Assembly (NCBI GenBank): GCA_945956915.1
Contig: CAMFJH010000008.1
Coordinates: 23,430-87,429, forward strand
DNA: 64,000 bases
Direction of reading: 5' to 3'
From: an uncultured Francisellaceae bacterium
GTDB taxonomy: Bacteria; Pseudomonadota; Gammaproteobacteria; UBA6186; Azoamicaceae
Part shown: positions 19,634 to 27,283 of the stretch, piece by piece
Numbering within the stretch: position 1 is the stretch's first letter
Layout of the letters: every line of letters starts with the position of its first letter
Notes under the pieces: generated by a model
The model's database searches: none
The model's input: the letters and a program-made list of their open reading frames with translations, nothing else
What the model was told of the DNA's origin: nothing
Translations under genes and position numbers: made by a program

Positions 19634-19755
19634 TTTTAAATGTATTGCTGATTAAAAGTGCAGGGTTTATCATTTGTTGTACACCTCATGCAATGAAGCT
19701 TGCTTCAAACATATATGCCTTGCCATGGGAAAATTTGGAAGATGTCTTTAATTAG
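19630..19755 (+). CDS. possible 41-residue peptide coupled to the preceding gene
   Basis: A GTG codon overlaps the stop of the previous gene (GTGA) and opens a 41-codon frame ending at TAG 19753-19755, just before mutT. The N-terminus is hydrophobic (LNVLLIKSAGFIICC), as in a signal peptide or small membrane protein, and the C-terminus is polar. The stop-start overlap suggests translational coupling. There is no recognisable family, and the frame could be chance or the eroded tail of a gene. Confidence 0.3.
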   Translation: MILNVLLIKSAGFIICCTPHAMKLASNIYALPWENLEDVFN

Positions 19756-19763
19756 GTGAAAAT

Positions 19764-20207
19764 ATGAAAAAAGAAAACAATATCGCACCTGTGTATGCTT
19801 CAAATGATCGTAAAGTGACTGAAGTTGCAGTCGGTATAATAATAAGTTTGGATGGCAATTATTTGTTAGCACAACGTATGCAGGGTAAGCCGTATGAAGG
19901 TTATTGGGAGTTTCCGGGTGGTAAGTTAGAGCTTGGTGAAAGTGTCGAAGATGCCCTTGAACGCGAATTGCATGAAGAGCTGGGTATCGAGGTTAGGGCG
20001 AGTCGCCGTTGGCATACGATTGAGCACGATTATCCACATGCTTATGTACGGCTTTATTTATGCAAGGTAGATCGTTGGAGTGGTGAGCCTCACAGCAAAG
20101 AAGGCCAGACACTGGCGTGGCAACGGCTACCGGTTAATGTTGCACCGTTGTTGCCGGCGACTGTGCGGGTGCTCGAATTGCTCGAGAAGGAATCTATGCT
20201 TAAATAA
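19764..20207 (+). CDS. mutT: Nudix hydrolase, MutT-like 8-oxo-dGTP diphosphatase
   Basis: MutT removes 8-oxo-dGTP from the nucleotide pool and so prevents A:T to C:G transversions. The 147-residue protein shows the Nudix box, running from GGKLELGES to RELHEELGI (residues about 51-75), with the RELHEE metal-binding core intact. VAVGIIISLDGNYLLAQRM and FPGGKLELGE are typical of MutT. The last third of the gene is visibly richer in G and C than its surroundings. It is not beside its usual Legionella neighbours (secA, coaE), so transfer or rearrangement is possible. Other Nudix specificities cannot be excluded. Confidence 0.82.
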   Translation: MKKENNIAPVYASNDRKVTEVAVGIIISLDGNYLLAQRMQGKPYEGYWEFPGGKLELGESVEDALERELHEELGIEVRASRRWHTIEHDYPHAYVRLYLCKVDRWSGEPHSKEGQTLAWQRLPVNVAPLLPATVRVLELLEKESMLK

Positions 20208-20208
20208 G

Positions 20209-20261
20209 ACGAAAGAGCTTAGCTATCAAAAGTTGTCAGCTTTGTCATAAATATTCAAATG
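20209..20261 (+). repeat. 53-bp dispersed repeat, copy A
   Basis: This stretch matches 21075-21127 at 42 of 53 positions without gaps (shared pieces include ACGAAAGA, CAAAA, TTGTC and TTTGTCATAAAT). It follows mutT directly. The two copies bracket the LRR-like gene and the broken MFS gene. Confidence 0.6.
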
Positions 20262-20337
20262 AAAAAGCTTGTATTTTATCGATATTTATGTAATTGACTA
20301 AAAAGTATGGTTAAATTTGTATGAATAAGAGAAAAAG

Positions 20338-20727
20338 ATGCCTTTAAACGAAGAAATAGTGAAGAAAATTAAAGGAGAAGCTACTGATTCTTTAGATACA
20401 CTCAATATAAATGATCCAAGTTTTAGCTATCAAGATTTAAGTGAATTATCAGAAATTTTTCCTCAAAATTCGTCGATTCATAAAATTTTTATTGCTACTA
20501 ATAGCTTAACTACAGATAGTTATCGCTTATTGTTTGAATTTATAAAAAAAAATAAAAACATTACTGCTTCCAGTGTTAAAATACCTGTCAGTATGAAAGG
20601 TACAATTTTGAACCAGGCTATAAAAACTATTTTAGATGAGCGAGATTCGACAAATAATCAAACCTCTAAAAATAGTTTAATAGATATGACGGAATCTACT
20701 AAGCGCCCAAGTATAAAAAGGCATTAA
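20338..20727 (+). CDS. small LRR-like protein of unknown function
   Basis: The protein has 129 residues and no confident family. Residues about 45-80 read like one ribonuclease-inhibitor-type leucine-rich repeat (IHKIFIATNSLTTDSYRLLF followed by FIKKNKNI). The C-terminus is polar and basic (ending KRPSIKRH). AGAGAAAAAG lies before the ATG. There is no signal peptide or membrane segment. Small LRR proteins of this type occur among host-directed proteins of intracellular bacteria, but a single partial repeat is weak evidence. It may be a decayed remnant of a longer LRR gene. Confidence 0.5.
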   Translation: MPLNEEIVKKIKGEATDSLDTLNINDPSFSYQDLSELSEIFPQNSSIHKIFIATNSLTTDSYRLLFEFIKKNKNITASSVKIPVSMKGTILNQAIKTILDERDSTNNQTSKNSLIDMTESTKRPSIKRH

Positions 20728-20846
20728 ATTAAGCATAAAAGTATTCCTATTATTTTCAGAATTATTAGTTGCTAAGCAGCTAACATACCTACTTGTCCCA
20801 CAATTTATCAAATATTTAAAACCTACTCTAAACTAGGAGTTATTTT

Positions 20847-21088
20847 ATGAATGCCTTAAATTATAGGCTTTGGCTAATGTGGGCCTTGGCTGTGTTTTTC
20901 TTTGCATATCAGTTTGTAGTGCGCCTTACACCAGGTCTTGTAATGCCTAAATTAATGCAAAAATTCCAGATTGATGCTGCTTCTTTTGGTCTATTTGCTG
21001 CGATATATTATTTTGGTTATGCTGGCTGCAAATTCCTGTGGCTTGGCTTCTAGATCGATATGGACCTAATGGGTACGAAAGAACTTAA
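20847..21088 (+). pseudogene. broken MFS transporter, N-terminal remnant
   Basis: The frame starts as a typical MFS transporter (LWLMWALAVFFFAYQFVVRLTPG, then FGLFAAIYYFGYAG) but hits a stop at 21051-21053 after 68 codons. Shifting frame near 21026 restores the family's next segment, LQIPVAWLLDRYGPN, which then ends at TAA 21086-21088. So there is one frameshift, and only about 80 of the roughly 400 expected residues remain. Homology stops just where repeat copy B begins (21075). AGGAGTT precedes the ATG. This is a dead gene truncated at a repeat. Confidence 0.8.
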
Positions 21089-21127
21089 GTGCCAAAAATT
21101 GTCTGTTTTGTCATAAATGCTCATATG
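21075..21127 (+). repeat. 53-bp dispersed repeat, copy B
   Basis: This is the second copy of the repeat at 20209-20261 (42 of 53 bases identical). It begins exactly where the MFS remnant loses homology, suggesting the rest of that gene was lost through recombination or insertion at this repeat. It also forms the upstream region of the EamA permease. Confidence 0.6.
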
Positions 21128-21177
21128 CAAATGAGTATATGATACAATAGTACTTAAAATTATCCGGGGAAGTTTTG

Positions 21178-22110
21178 ATGAATAATGTATTTTTATATGC
21201 CTTGACAGTCTTAATTTGGGGTACAACTTGGTTTGCAATAAAACTACAAACAGGTTATGCCCCCAATGAAGTGTCTATTTTTTACAGAGCTTTTTTAGCC
21301 TCTATTTGTTTATTGCTTTTGTGTAAGATTAATAGACACAGTTTACGCTTTAAACTAATCGACCATGTGTTTTTATGTGGTTTGGGGTTGTCTATGTTTT
21401 CACTCCACTTTTTGTTTGTTTATAGTGCCACACAACATATTGTTTCTGGTGTTATCTCTGTCGTGTTTGCAGGCGTCAGTTTTTTAAGCATTTTGAATAA
21501 TTATATTTTCTTTCGTGTCAAACCGAGCCTTAATGTTAGTTTAGGTGCTTTACTGGGTATTAGTGGGTTATGTATTTTTTTCTCGGATCAAATAACCCAT
21601 ATTTCTCAAGAGGGAAATTTTTTAAAAGGTCTGATGCTCGCGAGTATTGGTACTTTAATATTCGCTCTTGGGAGCAGTATCAGTAAAAGGAATCTTAATG
21701 CAGGCTTAAAAATAATGCCTGCCATGGCAATGGGAATGATTTATGGCACAGTGGCCATATTCGTTTATACACTTATTCAATCAACACCCTTTGTGTTACC
21801 TTCAAGTTTCACTTACTGGGCATCTCTTCTTTATTTAGTCATACTTGGGTCCATTGTTGCATTTTTGTGTTATTTAAAACTCATTAAAAACATCGGTCCA
21901 GAACTCGCGAGCTATACAGCAGTTTTATTCCCTATAGTTGCACTTTTAGTTTCCTGGCTGCTTGAAGGTTATCAATGGTCAACAACCCATTTATTAGGTC
22001 TTATTTTTGTTATTTTTGGCAATGTGCTGGTGTTAAGAAAAAAGCCATTCATAGAAATGTTTATTACAAAGCATGAAACAAAAGATAATAATATTTTGAC
22101 AGCTAGGTAA
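21178..22110 (+). CDS. EamA-family (DMT superfamily) permease
   Basis: This 310-residue inner-membrane protein has about ten hydrophobic segments in two repeated EamA halves, and starts LYALTVLIWGTTWFAIKLQTG, the usual N-terminal signature. The second half has SIVAFLCYLKLIKNIGPELA and LFPIVALLVSWLLEG. The start is ATG 21178, with CCGGGGAAG upstream. Members export amino acids, metabolites or drugs; the substrate cannot be read from sequence. It stands alone and is followed by a hairpin with a T tract at 22204-22238. Confidence 0.88.
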   Translation: MNNVFLYALTVLIWGTTWFAIKLQTGYAPNEVSIFYRAFLASICLLLLCKINRHSLRFKLIDHVFLCGLGLSMFSLHFLFVYSATQHIVSGVISVVFAGVSFLSILNNYIFFRVKPSLNVSLGALLGISGLCIFFSDQITHISQEGNFLKGLMLASIGTLIFALGSSISKRNLNAGLKIMPAMAMGMIYGTVAIFVYTLIQSTPFVLPSSFTYWASLLYLVILGSIVAFLCYLKLIKNIGPELASYTAVLFPIVALLVSWLLEGYQWSTTHLLGLIFVIFGNVLVLRKKPFIEMFITKHETKDNNILTAR

Positions 22111-22203
22111 AGAAAATCTGGCATCTTAATGAGTATGAATAAGTCAATGTTATGAGTGTGCTTTTGTAACCAATTGATAAGTATGATTTTTTATTCATTT
22201 CCT

Positions 22204-22238
22204 CTGAAAATAAGCAAATGTCAATTTTCAGTGGGTTT
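22204..22238 (+). terminator. hairpin plus T tract after the permease (also operator-like)
   Basis: CTGAAAAT (22204-22211) pairs with ATTTTCAG (22224-22231) and is followed by TGGGTTTTTTT, so it can work as a Rho-independent terminator for the permease. The stem is AT-rich. Its inner sequence (CAAATGTC) is shared with the larger palindrome at 22251-22286, so it may also be a second operator of the ATPase gene. Confidence 0.5.
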
Positions 22239-22250
22239 TTTTGTGAAAAA

Positions 22251-22290
22251 TACTCTTAAAATCGACAAATGTCGATTTTAAGAGTATACT
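22251..22290 (+). promoter_or_regulatory. 17-bp palindrome overlapping the promoter of the ATPase gene
   Basis: TACTCTTAAAATCGACA (22251-22267) and TGTCGATTTTAAGAGTA (22270-22286) are exact reverse complements separated by AA. TCGACA (22262-22267) and TATACT (22285-22290) make -35 and -10 boxes with a 17-base spacer lying inside the palindrome. A protein bound here would block RNA polymerase, so it is a likely operator. The GTG start of the ATPase follows at 22328. Confidence 0.65.
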
Positions 22291-22327
22291 GATAAGCAAT
22301 ACATTTTAATAGCAGGGTTTTTTATAC

Positions 22328-23758
22328 GTGGATAAATTTATAGGGCGAAGAGAGGAGTTAGATGCTCTTAAGAGCCTGCTTGAGAAGAAAAGTGCTAGCC
22401 TTGTTACGGTGCAGGGTAGGCGCCGTATTGGGAAAAGTAGGTTAATAGAAGAATTTGCCAAAAATCACACTTTTTATGAATTTTTAGGAATTGCACCTCA
22501 CAAAGGTACGACTGCCAACTCTCAAAGAGCAGAATTTGCTCGGCAATTACGAGAAATGTTCCATCTTCCTTCCTTGCCAGCCATGGATTGGGGGGATCTA
22601 TTTACAATCTTGTCTGAGCAAACAAAAGAAGGACGTCTTATTATCTTGCTAGATGAAATTTCATGGATGGGATCAAAAGATTCTGATTTTCTAGGAAAAT
22701 TAAAAAATGCATGGGATAAACAATTTAAAAAAAATTCAAAGCTTATTTTAATTTTATGTGGTTCAGTTTCATCTTGGATTGAAAAAAATATTATTAACAA
22801 CACTGCTTTTGTCGGCCGACCTAGTTTATATTTAAAATTAGATGAATTGCCACTTTCAGATTGTAATAAATTTTGGGAAAGTGCTCATGGTATTTCTTAT
22901 TATGAAAAACTTAAAGTATTATCTGTTACTGGAGGTATTCCACGCTATCTTGAGTTAATTAATCCAAAATTATCGGCAGAAGAAAATATCAAGCGGCTTT
23001 GTTTTACAAAGTCTGGTCCTTTAGTCAATGAATTTGAATTCATTTTTGCAGATATTTTTTCAAAAAAAAATGAATTCTATAAACGTATTGTAGAAGAACT
23101 TGCTAATGGGAAAAGAAAGCAGGAGGACTTACGTTTAGGCAAATCTCAGTCTGGAGACTTAAGTGAAATTTTAAATGATTTGGTTCTTGCTGGATTTATT
23201 TCAAGAGATTTTACTTGGAATATTAAAGATGGAAAAATTTCAACATTAAGCTTTTACCGACTTAAAGATAATTATGTGCGATTTTACCTGAAATATATTT
23301 TACCAAACAAAGCACTGATTGAAAAAAATGAATTTCGAGCAAAGACTTTAAGTACACTTCCAGGTTGGGATGGAATAATGGGTCTTCAATTTGAAAATCT
23401 AGTGGTTAATAATAGTCGGGAAGTGATAGAGGCAATAGGAATTCAGCCTGAAGACGTGATCTTTAATAATCCTTTTTTTCAAAGAGCTACCAATAGGCAA
23501 TTGGGTTGTCAAATTGACTTTTTAATTCAAACGAGGTTTAGTTGTGTATATATTTGTGAGATTAAATTTCAGCGTTTTGAAATTGGGCCCGAAATTATAC
23601 AGGAAATGCAACAGAAAATAGAACGATTAAAGCTTCCAAGACATTTTTCATATAGGCCTGTTTTAATACATGTTAATGGTGTTAGGGAAGATGTTGTTGA
23701 CTCTGAATATTTTTCTAACATTCTTGATTTTAGTCATTTGTTTACCATACATCCATGA
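22328..23758 (+). CDS. AAA ATPase with C-terminal nuclease-like domain (Arch_ATPase/DUF234 type)
   Basis: The 476-residue protein starts MDKFIGRREELDALKSLLE, the usual N-terminus of the Arch_ATPase/DUF234-type ATPases. Walker A is GRRRIGKS (residues 30-37) and Walker B is IILLDE (105-110). LILCGSVSSWIE is the sensor region. The C-terminal part has a PD-(D/E)XK-like pattern: Asp397 in CQIDFLIQ and E411-I-K413 in ICEIKF. The start is GTG 22328 with GCAGGG upstream; no ATG is available nearby. The role of the family is not settled; many members behave as mobile or defence-like genes. The dedicated palindromic promoter suggests self-regulation. Confidence 0.8.
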   Translation: MDKFIGRREELDALKSLLEKKSASLVTVQGRRRIGKSRLIEEFAKNHTFYEFLGIAPHKGTTANSQRAEFARQLREMFHLPSLPAMDWGDLFTILSEQTKEGRLIILLDEISWMGSKDSDFLGKLKNAWDKQFKKNSKLILILCGSVSSWIEKNIINNTAFVGRPSLYLKLDELPLSDCNKFWESAHGISYYEKLKVLSVTGGIPRYLELINPKLSAEENIKRLCFTKSGPLVNEFEFIFADIFSKKNEFYKRIVEELANGKRKQEDLRLGKSQSGDLSEILNDLVLAGFISRDFTWNIKDGKISTLSFYRLKDNYVRFYLKYILPNKALIEKNEFRAKTLSTLPGWDGIMGLQFENLVVNNSREVIEAIGIQPEDVIFNNPFFQRATNRQLGCQIDFLIQTRFSCVYICEIKFQRFEIGPEIIQEMQQKIERLKLPRHFSYRPVLIHVNGVREDVVDSEYFSNILDFSHLFTIHP

Positions 23759-23766
23759 GGCTGTGC

Positions 23767-25047
23767 TTAACTCTGATACAGTGGATCCAAATGCATAAGA
23801 CGGTTAACGGTAAAATAGCCCATTAATGCCAGTGCTAAAAAATAACACAAAGGCATCATGGGCCATTTAGTTATTTTCAAGAGCCATAGGCTAAACAAAG
23901 GTGCCGTGCCTGAAAAAAGCATAGAGCCCATTGCATGGCCTAAACTACTGCACCTAAATCGTTCGTTTACTTGTAATTTTTTGTATACTAAAACCAAACC
24001 GATGGCATGCAAGGGTGTCATAAAAAATGTTGTGCATAACATCAGCCATTGAGGAAAAATACCTTTATGGATACAATATACATTGATTCCAATCATTAAC
24101 ACAAAACATACCGTAAATCCTGTAAATAAGGGCATGATAATTTTTTCACCGCAATAATCTATTATCAAGGCTATGCCTAATATGCTTAGACTAAAAATTA
24201 AAATGGCTTGTGAGGTATACAAAGCAGATGAGGCGTTATCGAGTATGCCTAATATGACGTTAAGATAATGCCCGAAAAAGATTAAGTAAAAATGATAACA
24301 GCCACCTGCAGAGCCACAAATTAAAACTGTGCTTAACATTAACCATTTGTTTTTTAAAATAACCTGATATAGCCTAGAGGACTGTATATCCGGGTTGTGC
24401 GCGCGATAGTGTTTAAACTCCGGTGTTTCAATCAAATAACTTCTGGACCACAAAACGAATATACCCAATATACCGCTTAATATGAAAGGTACTCTCCAAG
24501 CCCATTCAGGAAAGTCATTTAAAAGCACGGTAGAGGCTGCCATAGAGGCTAAATAAATACCTAACATGCAGGCAGTACCTGATAAAGCACTTGCTGTGTA
24601 ATGTAATTTTGTACCTAAAGTTTCAAATAAAAAGATACGAGCCCCATCAGATTCTGCAGAGACGAACATGCCTTGCGTGATTCGACACAATAGTAGAATT
24701 GTAGGCGCTAGCCATCCAATTTCAGCATAGGTAGGCATACATCCAATAATCATTGTAGGTAACCCAATGCCTACAAGACTGAATTTTAATACGGGGCTAC
24801 GACCTTCTCTATCTGCTATTTGGCTAAAAATGAAAGAACCTAAAGGTTTGGATAAGGAACCTACTACAAAAATGCCGAATGTTTTTAGCAAGCCTAGGGT
24901 AGGCTCATCATTGGGGAAAAATTGATGTGTAATCAGCATTGCAAAAAAACCATACAGGGTATAATCATAATACTCAAAAACGGTTCCTATAAGCACTGCC
25001 ATACAGGATTTCAACGATAGTTTTTTATCTAAAGCAAGTGTGTTCAT
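23767..25047 (-). CDS. MFS transporter under TPP riboswitch control, probable thiamine or precursor uptake
   Basis: This 426-residue inner-membrane transporter has about twelve hydrophobic segments and belongs to the metabolite:H+ symporter (ProP-like) branch of the MFS. The motif between helices 2 and 3 is SLSKPLGSFIFSQIADREGR (residues about 59-78), followed by ITQGMFVSAESDGA. ProP-like proteins are often called proline/betaine or dicarboxylate carriers. Here the leader is a complete TPP riboswitch ending within 10 bases of the ATG, so the natural inference is import of thiamine, a thiamine phosphate or a precursor. It is convergent with the ATPase gene. I see no thiamine biosynthesis genes in the window. 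Confidence 0.85.
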   Translation of the reverse strand: MNTLALDKKLSLKSCMAVLIGTVFEYYDYTLYGFFAMLITHQFFPNDEPTLGLLKTFGIFVVGSLSKPLGSFIFSQIADREGRSPVLKFSLVGIGLPTMIIGCMPTYAEIGWLAPTILLLCRITQGMFVSAESDGARIFLFETLGTKLHYTASALSGTACMLGIYLASMAASTVLLNDFPEWAWRVPFILSGILGIFVLWSRSYLIETPEFKHYRAHNPDIQSSRLYQVILKNKWLMLSTVLICGSAGGCYHFYLIFFGHYLNVILGILDNASSALYTSQAILIFSLSILGIALIIDYCGEKIIMPLFTGFTVCFVLMIGINVYCIHKGIFPQWLMLCTTFFMTPLHAIGLVLVYKKLQVNERFRCSSLGHAMGSMLFSGTAPLFSLWLLKITKWPMMPLCYFLALALMGYFTVNRLMHLDPLYQS

Positions 25048-25055
25048 TATCAGAC

Positions 25056-25146
25056 GCTCCCTACGCTAGTATTGTCTAGATACAGGTTAAAAGGGTTCGG
25101 CGATATTGCCATCTCAGCCGGTTCAATAGAACAAGCACCCCTGGTT
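25056..25146 (-). promoter_or_regulatory. TPP riboswitch (THI element)
   Basis: Read on the minus strand, this leader has the conserved THI-box elements in order: CAGGGGTGC, GGCTGAGA, ACCC, AACCTG, and CTAGCGTAGGGA. These are the invariant parts of the thiamine pyrophosphate aptamer, with the P2, P3, P4 and P5 stems formable between them. AGGGAG at its 3' end is also the best ribosome-binding site for the MFS gene, whose ATG is 25047. Ligand binding would therefore hide the Shine-Dalgarno sequence, meaning translational shut-off when TPP is plentiful. A 6-bp inverted repeat (TATAGA/TCTATA, about 25147-25161) lies just upstream. The rest of the gap to about 25403 shows nothing else I can support. 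Confidence 0.93.
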
Positions 25147-25403
25147 TATAGAAAGTCTATAGATAACAAAAAACCATGTCAATCGCAAACAAGTCATGTA
25201 AATAATTTAAAACACACTTCTCTTAGATTTTGTTTAAATTAGTTATTGTAATACTAGATTTGATCTGATACAGTACAACTTGTGTGGGGATTTTGTGGCA
25301 TGAGTGCTGTTTTTTTATGCATTTTGATCTAAAGCGTTAGTCTAAATGGTAGTGAAAATCTGCAGTAAAAATGTAATAAAATCAAGAACGTATGTTTTTA
25401 GTT

Positions 25404-25455
25404 AACGGTCTTTTAAATCCGTTGGTCGATGGTTCAATTCCATCACCGCCCACCA
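25404..25455 (+). pseudogene. 3' fragment of a tRNA-Lys(UUU)-like gene
   Basis: The sequence has the anticodon loop CTTTTAA, a perfect T arm (GATGG, TTCAATT, CCATC), ACCGCCC as the 3' acceptor strand and a terminal ACCA. No matching 5' acceptor strand (GGGCGGT) or D arm is found upstream, and the anticodon stem carries an extra T. It is therefore the 3' two-thirds of a tRNA, not a working gene. Such fragments are typical scars of integration at a tRNA 3' end, or relics of decay. Confidence 0.7.
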
Positions 25456-25480
25456 CTTTAATCATATTGTTTACGGACCC

Positions 25481-25573
25481 GGAGAGATGGCCGAGAGGCT
25501 GAAGGCGCTCCCCTGCTAAGGGAGTATGGGGCCAAAAGCTCCATCGAGGGTTCGAATCCCTCTCTCTCCGCCA
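25481..25573 (+). tRNA. tRNA-Ser(GCU)
   Basis: The full cloverleaf can be drawn: 5' acceptor GGAGAGA pairs with TCTCTCC, the anticodon loop CTGCTAA gives GCU (25515-25517), a long variable arm of the class II type is present, the T loop is TTCGAAT and the gene encodes its CCA end. It is 93 bases long including the CCA and reads AGC/AGU codons. The tRNA-Arg gene follows after 17 bases. Confidence 0.95.
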
Positions 25574-25590
25574 ATATAAACACACTTTTT

Positions 25591-25667
25591 GCGCCCGTAG
25601 CTCAGTTGGATAGAGTACCTGGCTACGAACTAGGGGGTCGGGAGTTCGAATCTCTCCGGGCGCACCA
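25591..25667 (+). tRNA. tRNA-Arg(ACG)
   Basis: The acceptor GCGCCCG pairs with CGGGCGC, the D arm is AGCTCAGTTGGATAGAGT, the anticodon loop CTACGAA gives ACG (25625-25627), the T loop is TTCGAAT and CCA is encoded. It is 77 bases long with the CCA. The A at the wobble position is normally converted to inosine by TadA, reading CGU, CGC and CGA. mlaF begins 22 bases later. Confidence 0.95.
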
Positions 25668-25689
25668 TCCTTAGGCAATCATAAGAGTT

Positions 25690-26499
25690 ATGCAGAATTC
25701 AAATCTAATCGTTCAAATTCAGGACTTACATTTCAAGCGTGGTGAGAAGCCAATTTTCCAAGGAATTGATATAGAGGTTGCTAGAGGTAAAATCACAGCG
25801 GTGATGGGGCCCAGTGGCGCTGGCAAAACAACCTTATTACGGTTAATTGGTGGACAAATAACACCCGATTCTGGGAGTATTAAAGTCGAAGGCGAGAATA
25901 TCCCAAGCCTAACACGTGCGCAGTTAACACTTATGCGTCGTCGGATGGGCATGCTATTTCAAAGTGGGGCTCTATTTTCCGATTTAAGTGTTTTTGAAAA
26001 TGTGGCTTTTCCCCTGCGTGCGCACACCAAATTACCAGAATCGATGTTAAGAGATTTGGTCTTAATTAAATTACAGGCAGTGGGCTTAAGAGGGGCCAGA
26101 GATTTGATGCCCTCTGAATTATCTGGAGGTATGGCACGTCGTGTCGCTTTAGCTCGAGCCCTAGCCCTAGATCCAGAACTCATGATGTTTGATGAACCTT
26201 TTGCTGGGCAAGATCCCATTACCATGGGTGTATTGGTAAAATTGATTAAACAATTAAATGATGCTTTAGGCTTAACCAGTATTATCGTTTCTCATGACTT
26301 GCCTGAAACCTTTAGTATTGCAGATTATGTTTATCTTATTTCCGAAGGTAAAGTGATGGGAGCGGGAACGCCTAAAGAACTTTTAGAAGAAAAAGAAGGG
26401 TGGGTACATCAATTCGTTAAAGGTTTAGCGGATGGCCCAGTCGCTTTTGATTATCCAGCACCCGATTATCTTGAAGATTTACTGGGAGTTCCTCTATGA
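25690..26499 (+). CDS. mlaF: phospholipid ABC transporter ATP-binding protein MlaF
   Basis: MlaF is the ATPase of the Mla system, which moves phospholipids between the inner and outer membranes and keeps the outer leaflet asymmetric. In 269 residues it shows Walker [10 protein letters not shown] (about residues 40-48), the ABC signature [15 protein letters not shown], Walker [14 protein letters not shown] and the switch His in IIVSHD. It is the first gene of mlaFEDCB-murA and overlaps mlaE by 4 bases. It starts close behind the tRNA-Arg gene. Confidence 0.95.
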   Translation: MQNSNLIVQIQDLHFKRGEKPIFQGIDIEVARGKITAVMGPSGAGKTTLLRLIGGQITPDSGSIKVEGENIPSLTRAQLTLMRRRMGMLFQSGALFSDLSVFENVAFPLRAHTKLPESMLRDLVLIKLQAVGLRGARDLMPSELSGGMARRVALARALALDPELMMFDEPFAGQDPITMGVLVKLIKQLNDALGLTSIIVSHDLPETFSIADYVYLISEGKVMGAGTPKELLEEKEGWVHQFVKGLADGPVAFDYPAPDYLEDLLGVPL

Positions 26500-27281
26500 G
26501 TTTAGATTTTGTACAAAGCTTAGGTCGTAGCGGTTTAGGGTTTATGCAAGAAGCCGGGCGTGCAGCGATATTTTTATTTCATGCATTGGTGGCTAAGCCT
26601 GATTTTATTAATGGCACTAAGCGTTTAGTAAAACAGCTTTATTTTGTAGGCGTATTGTCTACTTTAATTATTACATTATCCGGCCTATTCATTGGTATGG
26701 TACTGGGTCTTCAGGGTTATAACATTCTAGTCAAATTCGGTGCTGAACAGGCACTAGGTCAATTAGTGGCTTTGAGTTTGGCAAGAGAGCTTGGGCCCGT
26801 GGTCGCCGCTTTATTATTTGCAGGACGTGCAGGTTCTGCCTTAACTGCCGAAATAGGGTTAATGAAGACCACAGAACAGTTATCTTCCATGGAAATGATG
26901 GGCGTTGATCCCTTAAGAAGGGTCATTGCACCGCGATTTTGGGCAGGTCAAATTTCGATGCCTTTGCTCAGTTTAATTTTTACTGCAGTCGCCGTACTGG
27001 GTGGTTATATGGTAGGGGTGGAATGGTTGGGTGTAGACAAAGGGGCTTTTTGGTCTAACATGCAACAAACCGTTGATTTTAATAAAGATGTCTTAAATGG
27101 TCTGATTAAGAGCATTGTTTTTGGTACAGTGGTTACCTGGATTGCAGTGTATCAAGGTGCAGAGTGTGTGCCCACTGCAGATGGAATAGGTCGTGCAACC
27201 ACGCGTACAGTGGTGTATGCTTCATTAGCAATCTTAGGTTTAGATTTTTTTCTTACAGCAGTCATGTTTGGAGATTTATAG
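26496..27281 (+). CDS. mlaE: phospholipid ABC transporter permease MlaE
   Basis: MlaE is the inner-membrane permease that pairs with MlaF and MlaD. The 261-residue protein has the MlaE/YrbE features: several membrane helices, the [20 protein letters not shown] segment with the conserved LARELGPV, and [11 protein letters not shown]. The start ATG overlaps the mlaF stop (ATGA). The next gene, mlaD, starts 2 bases after its stop. Confidence 0.95.
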   Translation: MSLDFVQSLGRSGLGFMQEAGRAAIFLFHALVAKPDFINGTKRLVKQLYFVGVLSTLIITLSGLFIGMVLGLQGYNILVKFGAEQALGQLVALSLARELGPVVAALLFAGRAGSALTAEIGLMKTTEQLSSMEMMGVDPLRRVIAPRFWAGQISMPLLSLIFTAVAVLGGYMVGVEWLGVDKGAFWSNMQQTVDFNKDVLNGLIKSIVFGTVVTWIAVYQGAECVPTADGIGRATTRTVVYASLAILGLDFFLTAVMFGDL

Positions 27282-27283
27282 GA

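Noticed and set aside
25382..25678. Open reading frame on the minus strand across the tRNA cluster
   Set aside because: It is the antisense of the tRNA-Ser and tRNA-Arg genes (the familiar false protein containing RDSNPR and GEIRTPDP) and is not a gene.
27164..27283. N-terminal extension of MlaD
   Set aside because: This stretch is the shadow of mlaE; ATG 27284 has TATAGGA and gives the normal membrane-anchor N-terminus.
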